A model generated the notes under the pieces. That model was not told the DNA's origin and ran no database searches. It worked only from the letters and a program-made list of their open reading frames with translations. The position numbers were made by a program, and so were the translations under genes. A DNA stretch of 64,000 bases from Nitrospirales bacterium (lineage in GTDB: Bacteria > Nitrospirota > Nitrospiria > Nitrospirales > UBA8639): the NCBI GenBank assembly GCA_021604005.1, contig BQIV01000012.1, positions 1 through 64,000 of the forward strand, in the 5' to 3' direction. This document shows positions 7,356 to 16,704 of this stretch, one piece after another; position 1 is the first letter of the stretch; each line of letters starts with the position of its first letter.

Positions 7356-9218
7356 CTATATTGAAAATTGAAAGTCCGGTTGGGCACCTACGGATTCTGC
7401 CAGGATTCCTATTTGCTTCAAAGTTTCGATAATTTGTCGAGTTCGGGCATCGAAGTCCTCTGGCCCAACAAAGGTGAGGGTCGCGTCAGGGAGTAGGCTT
7501 TCCTGTTCTTTCGACATATAGATCGTGATCACCGGGGTGGGGTTGATGAGTGTCTGAATGGCCTGGGCAATCGTGCCGCCGGGAAGCGAAAACGGATTGG
7601 TTGTCGACAGGACAAGCAATCCGGTATCGGTAAGAAGCTTTGCGACTTCACCGTAGCGACGCACGGCTTCGGTCGCGTTAGTTTCACCGATGTCGGCATC
7701 GAGCCCGCGGCGAAGATTTTCTGCATCTAACAAATAGGCATGTCGACCTTCCGCGACTAAGACCGATTCGAGTTTGCGGGCTAAAAAGGCTTTCGCCGTT
7801 GTGTCGGGACCAGTAAAGAGAACCACGGCGGCACGATGGCCGTAGTGTTGCGCACGTTCCTCTGGGCCAATCTCCCCCTTAACCCAGGCCGAATCGCGTT
7901 CACGTGCTTCCGTCCTGAGGCCTTCCTGTTCGTCTCGTATCATTTCGGTGATAATGCCGCCACCGGACACATCATATTCATCCACCAACACAAACCGCCC
8001 GGTATCTTCGGATGTGGTATAGGTATCAAAGGCAAGAGGCGCCTTGGTGCGAAACGTCAAATCGGCAACTTCATTCCGTTGGACGGATGTGGAGGTTTGC
8101 CGGTCATCTAGGTCGTTGGCGTTGACAATACGATGAATCGTAGAGACTTCGCACGGAACTTCCCGTGTGGCGAGCCGTAGACTATACGTACGATTTCGTT
8201 CTAAGGGACGTTGGCCCAGCCAAAAGACATTGGCTCGAAAACTTGTCGAGACGAACGGGCCTTGATGCTCATGCGCAGCAATTTGTCCACGTTCGACGAA
8301 AATTTGTTCATCCAGAGTGATGCCGACGGACTCTCCGGCTCTTGCCTGCATTGGAGCGGGGTCCACGTTGAAGGCTTCGATGGTCTGAATAACCGCCGAC
8401 TTATTTGACGGGGCAAACACGAGACGATCTCCGACTTTTAATTGACCGGCCGTAATTCTTCCGACAAGGATTCGACGCGCATCAAATTTATAGACATCCT
8501 GGAGGGGAAGACGTAGCGGTTGTTCGGTGTCGGCCGCGTCAAGCGAGAAGTGCGACAGTGAATCTAAGACGGTCGGTCCCGTGTACCATGGGGTTTCCGT
8601 GGCGTTGGTCGTGATATTGATGCCTTGTTTCGCGCTTGCGGGAATGACGTATTGCGGGATAACGTTCAACTGAGCAAGAAACTCCGTATATTCTTTTTCT
8701 ATCCCTCGAAACACGTCTTCACGATACCCCACTAAATCCATTTTGTTGACCACAACCGTGACTTGCTTGACACCCAACATGGAGAGCAACAGTCCGTGCC
8801 GTTTGGATTGATCCTTCACCCCTTCAAGGGCGTCAATGAGCAGGAGTGCTGCCTCGGCTCTTGCCGCTCCGGACACCATATTTTTTAAAAATTCTTTGTG
8901 CCCCGGTGCGTCAATAATAATATACTGCCGGTTTCCCCAGGAAAAAAACGTTCTGGCGGTGTCGATGGTAATGCCTTGTTGTTGTTCTTCTAGAAAGGCA
9001 TCAAAAAGAAAGGCGTACTCGAACTCTTTCCCCTGTTGTTGGCAGATGGCCTGAATTTTCTCGATCTTTCCGACAGGGAGCGTTCCGGTATCGGCGTACA
9101 GACGACCAAGAAGTGTGGATTTTCCATGGTCCACATGTCCCACAATGACGATATTCATGGTTTCTTTAATGGGATTGTCGTTTGGCATATCGTGAGAAGC
9201 CGATGTCGTGCCCGTCAT
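7356..9218 (-). CDS. cysN: Sulfate adenylyltransferase GTPase subunit fused to a degenerate APS-kinase domain
   Basis: The 620-residue protein begins with an EF-Tu-like GTPase: GHVDHGKST (P-loop, near 28-36), [10 protein letters not shown] (switch I), DAPGHKEF and NKMDLV. Two beta-barrel domains follow, up to about residue 440. With CysD it makes APS from ATP and sulfate. The last 170 residues align with APS kinase (CysC): [17 protein letters not shown] corresponds to the usual L-D-G-D-N-x-R-x-G-L. The kinase P-loop, however, reads [10 protein letters not shown], lacking the Gly before Lys and the Ser/Thr after it. The kinase domain is therefore probably inactive. It follows cysD by 2 nt as the last gene of the operon. 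Confidence 0.92.
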   Translation of the reverse strand: MTGTTSASHDMPNDNPIKETMNIVIVGHVDHGKSTLLGRLYADTGTLPVGKIEKIQAICQQQGKEFEYAFLFDAFLEEQQQGITIDTARTFFSWGNRQYIIIDAPGHKEFLKNMVSGAARAEAALLLIDALEGVKDQSKRHGLLLSMLGVKQVTVVVNKMDLVGYREDVFRGIEKEYTEFLAQLNVIPQYVIPASAKQGINITTNATETPWYTGPTVLDSLSHFSLDAADTEQPLRLPLQDVYKFDARRILVGRITAGQLKVGDRLVFAPSNKSAVIQTIEAFNVDPAPMQARAGESVGITLDEQIFVERGQIAAHEHQGPFVSTSFRANVFWLGQRPLERNRTYSLRLATREVPCEVSTIHRIVNANDLDDRQTSTSVQRNEVADLTFRTKAPLAFDTYTTSEDTGRFVLVDEYDVSGGGIITEMIRDEQEGLRTEARERDSAWVKGEIGPEERAQHYGHRAAVVLFTGPDTTAKAFLARKLESVLVAEGRHAYLLDAENLRRGLDADIGETNATEAVRRYGEVAKLLTDTGLLVLSTTNPFSLPGGTIAQAIQTLINPTPVITIYMSKEQESLLPDATLTFVGPEDFDARTRQIIETLKQIGILAESVGAQPDFQFSI

Positions 9219-9220
9219 GA

Positions 9221-10021
9221 TTACATGTATCCTTCTTTTCGTAATTGTTCCATTCCACGCCCTTCGTCTTGTGCGCGGCCGGCCCGTTCGGCCACCTTAC
9301 TGTTTTTCAACTCGATAATGACGTCATCTACGTTTTTCGCGGTCGATTTCATTGGAAAGGTGCATGGCTCGCATCCCAAACTTCGATAGCGTTGTCCGGT
9401 TCCCTGATCGAGGTATAGCGAATCCAGGAATGGAATATTTTCCAATTTAATGTATTCCCAGATATTGATTTCGGTCCAGTCCAGGAGAGGATGAATACGA
9501 ATATGTGTCCCGGGGGGAAAGGAAATTTTATATTGATCCCATAATTCCGGAGGCTGGTCCCGAAAGTCCCATTCATTATTTTTATCGCGAGGCGAAAAAT
9601 ATCGTTCTTTTGCGCGAGTGCTATCTTCGTCTGAGCGGACGCCGAGAATGATTCCGGTATAACCTTTTTCTTCGAGTAAGAGCTTCAATCCCTCGGTTTT
9701 TAAGGCCGTACAGCATTCGACCCGTCCTCGTGTATGATTCATGCCGTTTGCCAACGCTTCTTTATTTTGTCCAACGACAAGGTTGAGCCGCCATTCTCGT
9801 GCGAGGCGATCGCGGTACTCAATCATGGCCGGGATTTTATAGCTGGTATCGACATGGAGGAGGGGAAATGGAACATGTCCGAAAAATGCTTTGCGAGCAA
9901 GCCAGAGTAATACGGTTGAATCTTTGCCCATAGACCAGAGCATACCCAGGTTGTCGAAGTTTTTATAAGCTTCCCGAAGAATAAAGATGCTCTGATTTTC
10001 GAGTTGACGTAAATGTTTCAT
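9221..10021 (-). CDS. cysD: Sulfate adenylyltransferase subunit 2
   Basis: At 266 residues this is slightly shorter than the Escherichia coli CysD. It has the PP-loop ATP-pyrophosphatase motif as SMGKDS (residues 31-36), followed by [18 protein letters not shown]. The downstream landmarks [34 protein letters not shown] and [11 protein letters not shown] are all conserved in the family. It catalyses adenylation of sulfate, driven by GTP hydrolysis in CysN. Its start codon overlaps the end of the upstream TrpD2-like gene by 4 nt, and cysN begins 2 nt after its stop, so translation is tightly coupled. Confidence 0.95.
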   Translation of the reverse strand: MKHLRQLENQSIFILREAYKNFDNLGMLWSMGKDSTVLLWLARKAFFGHVPFPLLHVDTSYKIPAMIEYRDRLAREWRLNLVVGQNKEALANGMNHTRGRVECCTALKTEGLKLLLEEKGYTGIILGVRSDEDSTRAKERYFSPRDKNNEWDFRDQPPELWDQYKISFPPGTHIRIHPLLDWTEINIWEYIKLENIPFLDSLYLDQGTGQRYRSLGCEPCTFPMKSTAKNVDDVIIELKNSKVAERAGRAQDEGRGMEQLRKEGYM

Positions 10022-11097
10022 GCGGAAACGGTCTCCGTAGGGAGGTCAAGGGTTTCAGTCGATAGGGATGACTGTGTAGTCAGGGCTTGCAGTTTTTTGA
10101 GCGCCATTCCTGAATCAAGTGTGTGCTCCGCCAGGGGAGTGGCTTGGACCAGTGATGAGGCTTTACCTGCGGCATACAAGAGCAAGGCCGCATTAAGGAT
10201 GACCCATGCCCGGTAGTCTCCTTGGGTTGGGTTTTGGAGGAGTTGCCGAATAAGGGCGGCTTCCTGCTGTGCGATCGAAGTGTGTTGGATATGGGGCAAG
10301 GAGGAATGTCCCATGGCTTGAAATGCGCCAAACGACAATCCAATGTCTTGTGGACGAATCATCAGTCTGGTGATGTGGTCGTTACGAAGTTCACGAGCGG
10401 GGGTGGCTGTGGATATCGACAACTCCGGAGCACCTTCTACACCCTGAAGAACCATCACACGAGGCGTCCCGAGCATATGCAAGGCTTCAATCATTTTGTC
10501 GAGATACGGTGGATGTGCGATACCGATGACTTGCGAAGACGCTCTGGCAGGATTCAGCATTCTGGCGACCTGATGCGAGAGATTTTGAACCCCAAATTCA
10601 TGACGTAAATCAAGCAGTTTGGCTAATGGTGGATGGTAGGTTTCAAGGTCGAGATAGGCGAATTGAAACTGAGTCAACTGTTCAACCGGCTGTGTGATGG
10701 AAATACCGAGTTGCTGCAGAATGTCCGGCACGGTTGAAGCCGCGGCGGTATTACTTGTGCCATGTATCAGAATCGGTGCTCCGGCCGCGGCGGCGATGAG
10801 GGCAGACGCGACGATGGCATGACATGTGTCATGCTTTTCACCATACATTGGAACATCTACGACTTGTGATGGCGAGGGAAGCTTAAGTGGCGGAACGTAG
10901 TGTCTTGCTGCGGCGGTAAATGACGCGAGCTCCGAAATGGATTCCGTTTTAATCCGCATAGCCATGAGAAACGCACCTATTTGGCCAGGTGTTGCTTGGG
11001 ACTCAATGATCGTGCGCATGGATTCCTTGGCTTCGTCCCAGGTTAAATCCTTGGTCCGTTTGTGCCCTTTTCCTATTTTGGCAATGAATTGTTGCAT
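10018..11097 (-). CDS. TrpD2-like (anthranilate phosphoribosyltransferase-fold) protein
   Basis: The 359-residue protein has the nucleoside phosphorylase / TrpD fold. A small helical N-terminal domain ([16 protein letters not shown], then [17 protein letters not shown]) leads to a glycine/alanine-rich catalytic-like domain ([19 protein letters not shown]). The canonical TrpD motif KHGN is replaced by HGTSNT, and the anthranilate-site residues are not evident. It thus fits the YbiB/TrpD2 branch, some members of which bind nucleic acids rather than make tryptophan precursors. It sits between cysH and cysD with a 4-nt overlap, so a role tied to sulfur assimilation is suggested by context only. 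No tryptophan genes are near. Confidence 0.75.
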   Translation of the reverse strand: MQQFIAKIGKGHKRTKDLTWDEAKESMRTIIESQATPGQIGAFLMAMRIKTESISELASFTAAARHYVPPLKLPSPSQVVDVPMYGEKHDTCHAIVASALIAAAAGAPILIHGTSNTAAASTVPDILQQLGISITQPVEQLTQFQFAYLDLETYHPPLAKLLDLRHEFGVQNLSHQVARMLNPARASSQVIGIAHPPYLDKMIEALHMLGTPRVMVLQGVEGAPELSISTATPARELRNDHITRLMIRPQDIGLSFGAFQAMGHSSLPHIQHTSIAQQEAALIRQLLQNPTQGDYRAWVILNAALLLYAAGKASSLVQATPLAEHTLDSGMALKKLQALTTQSSLSTETLDLPTETVSA

Positions 11098-11178
11098 ATC
11101 AGAAACTAACGTATCTCGTCGTTCGTGAAGCGTAGCTCGTAAATAGGAAATTCTTTTCTTTCCTCGACTTTTGCCTTA

Positions 11179-11970
11179 CTATTTTTCAATCTTTTCATTT
11201 TTCACTTTGCCTTCTATACCGTCTTCCGTTTCCCATTCTCCGTTTGTCGTCTTTGGCGGATGCAGGCCACATTCGGTTTTGGCAAAGTTCTTCCAGCGTC
11301 CGGATCGTGGATCATCACCGGGCATTACGGGTGATGTGCAATGTGTACATCCGATGCTGGGATAATTGTGTTCATGAAGGGTATTGTAGGGAACATCATT
11401 GGCTTTGATGTACGTCCAGACTTGCTCCCATGACCATGTTGCCAAAGGACTCATTTTTACCAGCTGAAATGTCTGATCCCATTCGATAATGCCCGTGTTG
11501 GCCCGTGTTGGTGATTGCTCACGTCGAATGCCCGTGATCCAGGCCGTATAGTTTTTGAGGACTCGTTTGAGTGGTTCAAGCTTGCGGAGCTGGCAACATT
11601 GATCTGGGTGTTCTGCCCACAATGCTTCGCCATATGTTGTGGCTTGCGCCTCCGGCGTGATGAGTGATTTCATCTGAATGATTTGATCGGCTTTGAGCTG
11701 ATATTTCTCCACAATCCGATCACGGACCTGGTGAGTTTCAGGAAATAAAAAGTCCGTATCTAAATAGAATAATGTGGCATTGGGATTGTGGCGAAACATC
11801 ATGTCCGCAAGAACGACATCTTCCGCTCCGAAGCTACAGGCAAGAATGATGTCGGGTGCATACTCCTCAAACGCATATGCAAGAATTTCTTGAGGAGACT
11901 GCGTTTCCAGTTTCTTGTTGAGCGTGCGTAGGTGTTCCGTATCGGGTCGAGTCTCTAGTGAGTGGTGCAT
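11179..11970 (-). CDS. cysH: Assimilatory APS reductase (CysH family)
   Basis: This 263-residue protein has a modified PP-loop, ILACSFGAEDVVLADMM, and the family segment TLFYLDTDFLFPETH. Two cysteine pairs, CCQLRKLEPL (near 127) and IGCTHCTSPV (near 208), match the Cys-Cys...Cys-x-x-Cys ligands of the [4Fe-4S] cluster. The catalytic Cys is in KTECGLH near the C-terminus. The cluster ligands mark enzymes that reduce APS rather than PAPS, giving sulfite and AMP with thioredoxin as donor. This agrees with the broken APS-kinase domain of CysN in the same operon. The last 20 residues are charged and probably disordered. Sulfite goes to the reductase encoded just upstream. Confidence 0.92.
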   Translation of the reverse strand: MHHSLETRPDTEHLRTLNKKLETQSPQEILAYAFEEYAPDIILACSFGAEDVVLADMMFRHNPNATLFYLDTDFLFPETHQVRDRIVEKYQLKADQIIQMKSLITPEAQATTYGEALWAEHPDQCCQLRKLEPLKRVLKNYTAWITGIRREQSPTRANTGIIEWDQTFQLVKMSPLATWSWEQVWTYIKANDVPYNTLHEHNYPSIGCTHCTSPVMPGDDPRSGRWKNFAKTECGLHPPKTTNGEWETEDGIEGKVKNEKIEK

Positions 11971-12000
11971 GGTTTGTTCACGTAAAAATGTATGTTGTTG

Positions 12001-14502
12001 TTAGGCCTCAACTTTTTCTACTAAGATTTTGAAGTGTTGTTGGTCGCCGTCGATTGCTTCTTCCGTTAAGATTTTGTGCCCATCGTTTTTCAGACTCATC
12101 GGGACATTTTTAATGGGATCGCCAGCATCAAGCCACACTTCGAGTTGTTCTCCTTCATCCATCATTTCCATTTTTAATTTGGTTTTCACGTAGTTCATGG
12201 GACAGGCTACTCCCCGTAAGTCATACACCTCAGCGTCCGAAGTCTGTGATGTGGCCGGTGGCTCTTGAGCTTGTTTGCCGGATGGTTGCTCTTCGCCCAT
12301 TTCGACTGGGGCAAGTTTCAAGTCTTGTCCAATTTCTTCTGTAGCTGTTCGACATGCCTCGACAAAGCCTCGAGCAAAGTCCAGATTGCGTTGAAGGAAT
12401 TCAGTTGAGGAGCCCTTGGAGCCGAGATCATCTAAGTGGGCGGTCAGATTGCGATACGTTTCCGGCATCAACCCTTTCGCCGTGACGAGCCGGTCGTATT
12501 CCGCTAAGGTATCGGCATCGGTGTTCGGGTCCATCCCTTCGGTCACTAAAATGGCTTTGGCTCCAGCAACTACGGCGCGATAGGCCTTATTCGTCGCGAT
12601 TCCATACTGATGTTTTTCTGCAAGAAGCCGAGCATGATAAAGCTCTTGCTCGGCTTCGAGCATACGATTATCGATCATTTCCAATGCGCCGCCGGCACAT
12701 TCTCCCGGCCCAAGATCTTCAACCGTGAACTTCTCATCAGCTTCCCAGTCAAAGTAATATTCGGCGTCGTCTGCATACGCCGGAAGAAACGTATGCGGAA
12801 TTAACTCCTGTTTTAATTTGGCTTTGCCCATCCTTGCTATAAAGGCTTGTAGGCTCTCTCCGTCTTCCCGGTCTTTTCTGTAGTAATCCAGCAAATGTTG
12901 AATAGCAGCCGGGACATTTTTCGCGGGCACTTTGACGATCAACTGTGCAATTTTGGCCGTGCCATTGACTTGTCCACCGAGGTGTAATTCGTATACAGGG
13001 GCAATGTGATCGCCAATGCGTTTGCCGACACCATGCAGTCCGATCGTGGCGATGTGATGTTGTGCACAGGAGTTATGACATCCGCTGATTTTAATATCCA
13101 CGCCTTTCAAGTCCGGAGGGGTTTCTCCAGCCGGGAATAATTCCGACAATGCGCGCGCGAGGCCTTTGGAGGATGTAATGCCTAAGCCGCAGGTATCCGT
13201 CCCTGGGCAGGAGACGATATCTTCGATCCCTTCTGCTCCTGGGGCTCCGAGACCTTGAGAGACGAGCGCCTGATAGAATTCTTCGATACGGGTTTCGGGA
13301 ATCCACCGAATGATCATATTTTGACTAATCGTGGTTCGAATGTTGCCATTGGCATAGGTTTCGGCAAAATCGGCAAGCGCGTAAATTTGTTCGGTGGTCA
13401 TGTCGCCGGAGGGCAGTTTGACAACAGCCGTCAAAAAGCCTGCTTGACGCTGTGCAATGACATTGGTTTTTCGCCATACGTCAAATTGGGCATGAGTCTC
13501 GGATGCTCCGTTGGAGGCTTCTTGGCCAGTCCCATTTCTATTCGTGCCATTCGAAGGCGTTCCATTGCCGACTTTGGTAGGCATGATCAATGGAGCCTCA
13601 TCTTGGTAGGGAAGAAGGGTTAAGCCTGATGTGGTGGCTCCTGTCTTAAGCAAGGTGTCATAGGCTTCTTGCCACTGCCTCTTAAATTCTTCAAACCCAA
13701 GTTTGTCGATCACAAATTTCATGCGGGCTTTACTGCGGTTTTTTCGGTTGCCCAGGTTATCAAAGACTTTAATGCACGCTTCAATAGAGGGGAGCAACTC
13801 TTCCATCGGGACAAACTCTCGAAGGAGTTTTGCCACACGAGGTGTCGAGCCAAGACCACCGCCTACGACCATTTTAAAGCCAATGGTTCCTTCGGCATTT
13901 CGGCTTGCGAGGAGTCCGACGTCATGAATAGGGGTTAAGGCGCAATCTGACAGACATCCCGAGAATGCAATTTTGAATTTCCGTGGAAGGCTTTGTGTGA
14001 GCGGATTGCGTAACAGGTGCCGGGCGATGGTGTTGGCATACGGCGTCACGTCAAAGACTTCGCCTGGGCAAATGCCGGCCAACGCGCAGGCGGTGACGTT
14101 GCGAACAGTATTGGCGCAGGCTTCGCGTGTGGTCAAGCCCACTTCAGCCAGCATTCGCATGATCGTGCCTACGTGCGTGAGCGGAACAAAATGAAGTTGT
14201 ATGTCCTGGCGAGTGGTGACATGTCCTACCCCAGTGGCGTAGGTCTCCGCGATTTCGGCAACACGACGGAGTTGATTAGCGGTGAGACCGCCAAAGGGAA
14301 TCTTTATCCGCACCATTTGCACATCCGGTTGCCGTTGCCCGTAAATGCCGAATTGCAAGCGAAATGGTTTGAAAATATCGGCGGGCGTTTCCCCGCTTTG
14401 GAGTCGTTGGACTTCGTCTTCGAATGTTTCAATTTCTTCTATAATTTCTTGCGGTATGGGAGCCGTGTGAATTGCTGGTTTCGTGGTTGGCAAGGCACTC
14501 AT
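12001..14502 (-). CDS. Siroheme-dependent sulfite reductase fused to a TusA domain
   Basis: The 833-residue protein has two ferredoxin-like half domains with siroheme/[4Fe-4S] repeats (about residues 45-310 and 360-560). Cluster ligands are visible as SCPGTDTCGLG and ISGCHNSCAQHH (Cys-x5-Cys ... Cys-x3-Cys). A Gly/Asn-rich linker (near 316-340) separates the halves. Next come a helical HEPN-like segment (about 615-730) and a C-terminal TusA/SirA domain with its conserved start DLRGVACPMNYVKTKL, including the Cys-Pro sulfur-relay motif. It should reduce sulfite to sulfide with ferredoxin-type electrons; nitrite reduction is the alternative, made unlikely by the cys neighbours. The TusA cysteine could accept sulfur for delivery. 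It follows rrf2 and precedes cysH. Confidence 0.88.
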   Translation of the reverse strand: MSALPTTKPAIHTAPIPQEIIEEIETFEDEVQRLQSGETPADIFKPFRLQFGIYGQRQPDVQMVRIKIPFGGLTANQLRRVAEIAETYATGVGHVTTRQDIQLHFVPLTHVGTIMRMLAEVGLTTREACANTVRNVTACALAGICPGEVFDVTPYANTIARHLLRNPLTQSLPRKFKIAFSGCLSDCALTPIHDVGLLASRNAEGTIGFKMVVGGGLGSTPRVAKLLREFVPMEELLPSIEACIKVFDNLGNRKNRSKARMKFVIDKLGFEEFKRQWQEAYDTLLKTGATTSGLTLLPYQDEAPLIMPTKVGNGTPSNGTNRNGTGQEASNGASETHAQFDVWRKTNVIAQRQAGFLTAVVKLPSGDMTTEQIYALADFAETYANGNIRTTISQNMIIRWIPETRIEEFYQALVSQGLGAPGAEGIEDIVSCPGTDTCGLGITSSKGLARALSELFPAGETPPDLKGVDIKISGCHNSCAQHHIATIGLHGVGKRIGDHIAPVYELHLGGQVNGTAKIAQLIVKVPAKNVPAAIQHLLDYYRKDREDGESLQAFIARMGKAKLKQELIPHTFLPAYADDAEYYFDWEADEKFTVEDLGPGECAGGALEMIDNRMLEAEQELYHARLLAEKHQYGIATNKAYRAVVAGAKAILVTEGMDPNTDADTLAEYDRLVTAKGLMPETYRNLTAHLDDLGSKGSSTEFLQRNLDFARGFVEACRTATEEIGQDLKLAPVEMGEEQPSGKQAQEPPATSQTSDAEVYDLRGVACPMNYVKTKLKMEMMDEGEQLEVWLDAGDPIKNVPMSLKNDGHKILTEEAIDGDQQHFKILVEKVEA

Positions 14503-14615
14503 TGTGGACCTCCGGTGGCCGTTCGTGTGTTTGAAAGAAGGGGCCGTACTGATTGTAAAAACAAAAAAGGCGACAACAGTGATTGTCTGGACATCGTTCT
14601 ATCTTAAAAAGAAGC

Positions 14616-15071
14616 TCAAATGTGATACATCAACACACGTTTGTCTTCAAGTTCTTGATATTGTTCCATGAGGGTTTGTAACGAGATCGAACGAAGAATT
14701 GCAAGTTCAGCGTCATGCAGCTGTTGCCAAATTCCCGATAACAACGCATCATGCGCGGTTGGAATTTCTTGATGACCGTTGATTGAGCCATTGTCATTAT
14801 ATGTTGTGGTCGCCCCATTGATCGCTTGAACAATTTCAGCAAGAGAGGTCTCTGCTGGCTCTTTGCGTAAGATATAGCCTCCTTGAGCGCCTCGATGACT
14901 TGTCACAAGACCAGCTTGTTTCAGAGCACTGAGAATGTGCTCAATAAATCGAGCTGGAATGGATTGGTTGTGAGCAATGGCCTTAGCGTGGATTGGCGAG
15001 GTGCCGTATCGAATTCCCAGCTCTAGCGTGGCCATAATGGCGTAGGTCACTTTGTGAGAAAATTTCTTCAT
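14616..15071 (-). CDS. Rrf2-family transcriptional regulator of the sulfur operon
   Basis: The 151-residue protein has an N-terminal winged helix of the Rrf2 type (MKKFSHKVTYAIMATLELG, then IPARFIEHILSALKQAGLV and RGAQGGYILRKEP, where the G-A-x-G-G-Y wing is diagnostic). The three cysteines that hold Fe-S clusters in IscR or NsrR are absent. It therefore resembles the cysteine-free CymR type, which controls sulfur metabolism in Firmicutes, sometimes through CysK. It is the first gene of the operon leading to sir, cysH, cysD and cysN. An inverted repeat at its own transcription start suggests that it represses itself and the genes downstream. Confidence 0.85.
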   Translation of the reverse strand: MKKFSHKVTYAIMATLELGIRYGTSPIHAKAIAHNQSIPARFIEHILSALKQAGLVTSHRGAQGGYILRKEPAETSLAEIVQAINGATTTYNDNGSINGHQEIPTAHDALLSGIWQQLHDAELAILRSISLQTLMEQYQELEDKRVLMYHI

Positions 15072-15080
15072 GATTAATTC

Positions 15081-15106
15081 ATACTATTCCTATCGGAATT
15101 AGGTAT
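15081..15106 (-). promoter_or_regulatory. Imperfect palindrome, probable Rrf2 operator
   Basis: On the minus strand the sequence reads ATACCTAATTCC-GATA-GGAATAGTAT, an imperfect inverted repeat with arms TTCC/GGAA and ATAC/GTAT at both ends. It lies just downstream of the -10 box, over the expected transcription start, and 10 nt before the rrf2 ATG. Rrf2 proteins bind similar AT-rich dyads. Binding here would block transcription of the whole operon. Confidence 0.65.
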
Positions 15107-15136
15107 ATTGTAGGGTGGAGAGGATTCATGTGTCAA
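15107..15136 (-). promoter_or_regulatory. Sigma70 promoter of the rrf2-sir-cys operon
   Basis: On the minus strand TTGACA (complement of 15131-15136) and TACAAT (complement of 15107-15112) are separated by 18 nt. The predicted start is near 15100, inside the palindrome. No other strong promoter was noticed between rrf2 and cysN, so the operon may depend on this one. Confidence 0.7.
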
Positions 15137-15374
15137 GAGATGCGAATTCTCACCTTGTCCCTGCTTAATAGTCATAGGAAGTTTGCCGATACTGCTATAA
15201 GGTTAGTGTTTTTCAAGAGTTAAGACTTGCAGAAAATCAGGGATTTTTGGTCGCCTGGAAACGGCTGTACAGGCAATCCGCTAGCCGATTCGATGAGTTC
15301 AATGCTCACGTAAAATGTATTGAAATTCGCTCTAACCGCCAGATTCCGTTGTCTTCAGTCTATTTGAGGAGAGT
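15137..15374. other. Intergenic region without a recognised element
   Basis: Roughly 240 nt between the divergent rrf2 promoter and a small plus-strand gene. It should hold the promoter for that gene. No RNA gene or repeat was recognised. Confidence 0.4.
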
Positions 15375-15557
15375 ATGAGTATGGATGACGAGCAAATCAT
15401 GCAATTAACAGTCGAAGGCCAGGAGTTCATCTTCAAGAAAACCATACAAGACGTTTTTTACCGGCCTGCGAATGAATATGGAGACTGGAAGTCAGGGATA
15501 CCTGAGGGGGCCGTCTGGTCGGATGTGCAGGCTTTGTTTGACGATTACGCCTATTAG
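15375..15557 (+). CDS. Small hypothetical acidic protein
   Basis: This 60-residue acidic protein (MSMDDEQIMQLTVEGQEFIF at the start, ending SDVQALFDDYAY) follows GAGGAGAG, 3-5 nt before the ATG. That is strong support for translation. No domain, membrane segment or metal motif is visible. A second Met at residue 3 could also start. It stands alone between divergent and convergent regions. Confidence 0.55.
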   Translation: MSMDDEQIMQLTVEGQEFIFKKTIQDVFYRPANEYGDWKSGIPEGAVWSDVQALFDDYAY

Positions 15558-15806
15558 GTCAGTGCTATGATCTAATTGGGTGCATACGCTCAACGATTCT
15601 TGTTGGCGTGCTTCCTTGAGCCAACGATCCTCCGCAAAGTCAGGCTGCAAGCCACCGGTCAGCTTCATCGAAGACGTATCCTGCCTTCATTGGTCTATCT
15701 CGCGCTTTCTTTTCTCTTGACCAACAAGTGTGGTATCTGAAATCTTCCTGAAGAATATCATTCAGGTAAGAGAGCATGTGAGACATGGTCGAAGGGAGTG
15801 TAGGGG

Positions 15807-16100
15807 ATGAATGATCATGAAAAACATCTGTTGGTCTTAGCGCATGCATTGGCTCACCAAGAAAACGAAATTCACTACCTCAAGGCTATGCTGTTAGAAA
15901 AAACACAGATGCCGATTGAAGAGTATCAGCGCGAACAAGAGGAATTCTGGGAAAAATCCAAACATTATAGAATCTACGAAACTTTAAGAAATCTTGAGAT
16001 TCTTCAAGCCGATATCGAACAGGTTCCTGAAGATATGGATTTGACGAAATACATGGACCATCTCCGCTGGCCCAGCGATCCTCCTGAAGAGGTGAAGTAA
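15807..16100 (+). CDS. Hypothetical helical protein
   Basis: The 97-residue product is rich in Glu, His and Leu and likely all-helical, with a coiled-coil-prone stretch (HALAHQENEIHYLKAMLLEK, residues 13-32). It has no signal peptide. GTAGGGG lies close upstream of the ATG. I recognise no family. The gene before it (15375-15557) is separated by 249 nt that contain only shadows. Confidence 0.5.
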   Translation: MNDHEKHLLVLAHALAHQENEIHYLKAMLLEKTQMPIEEYQREQEEFWEKSKHYRIYETLRNLEILQADIEQVPEDMDLTKYMDHLRWPSDPPEEVK

Positions 16101-16170
16101 ATCCGGGGGCATGTGGGCTGTTATGCGGTTTGTCGGCGTCGAGTCGCATGATAAAGCCGGGTCGGGTACA

Positions 16171-16587
16171 TTATCGCATTGGATTCACGGCTAAATAATC
16201 ACAAATGAATGTAAAGACCAGTTCATCAAGCTGTTGAGAGATGGTTTCGAGTCCGCCTACGGTGAGTACGCCTTGTTCCCAGGTGATCGCATGTCCGCCT
16301 TTGGAATCATGGATTAAGGCCACATGTTGATGCATTTCCACATCGATTCGGCAGGCAAAGCGTTTTCGTTCTAAAGGCAGTGCCGCTAAATTGATGTACA
16401 GGTAGGGTTCTCCCGGAAGCTTGGCAGCTTCTTTTTCTTTCACAATACGAATGCCGGCCGTGCCGAGTTGAGCTTCGACTCGTGACCGGATATCTCGCCG
16501 GGTCACGGTGCCTTTGAGTTCTGTGCCTAAATCTTCCACGACAACATAGATACCTTCTATGCCTTGTAACGACTTTCTTTTCAACAT
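16171..16587 (-). CDS. Conserved-looking hypothetical protein
   Basis: This 138-residue protein starts MLKRKSLQGIEGIYVVVEDL and continues with DIRSRVEAQLGTAGIRIV. The alternation of strands and helices suggests a small alpha/beta fold in which a helix (DIRSRVEAQL) follows a strand pair. The C-terminal helix DELVFTFICDYLAVN is amphipathic. The ATG at 16587 is preferred over the TTG at 16620 because GAGGAG lies 12 nt upstream of it, somewhat far but the only such site. No function is assigned. Confidence 0.55.
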   Translation of the reverse strand: MLKRKSLQGIEGIYVVVEDLGTELKGTVTRRDIRSRVEAQLGTAGIRIVKEKEAAKLPGEPYLYINLAALPLERKRFACRIDVEMHQHVALIHDSKGGHAITWEQGVLTVGGLETISQQLDELVFTFICDYLAVNPMR

Positions 16588-16704
16588 GATGTGGCTGCTC
16601 TCCTCTAGAACTTGATCCAACAGTGTCTTATTGGTCGGCTTGAACGCGTGGGTTGATCTTAGCAGAGGCTTGAGGCGAAATTCTTACTTTCTTTTTGCGT
16701 TGAC

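Noticed and set aside
13973-14607. Long plus-strand frames antisense to the sulfite reductase gene
   Set aside because: Shadows of the siroheme reductase coding sequence; codon-periodic composition follows the minus-strand gene.
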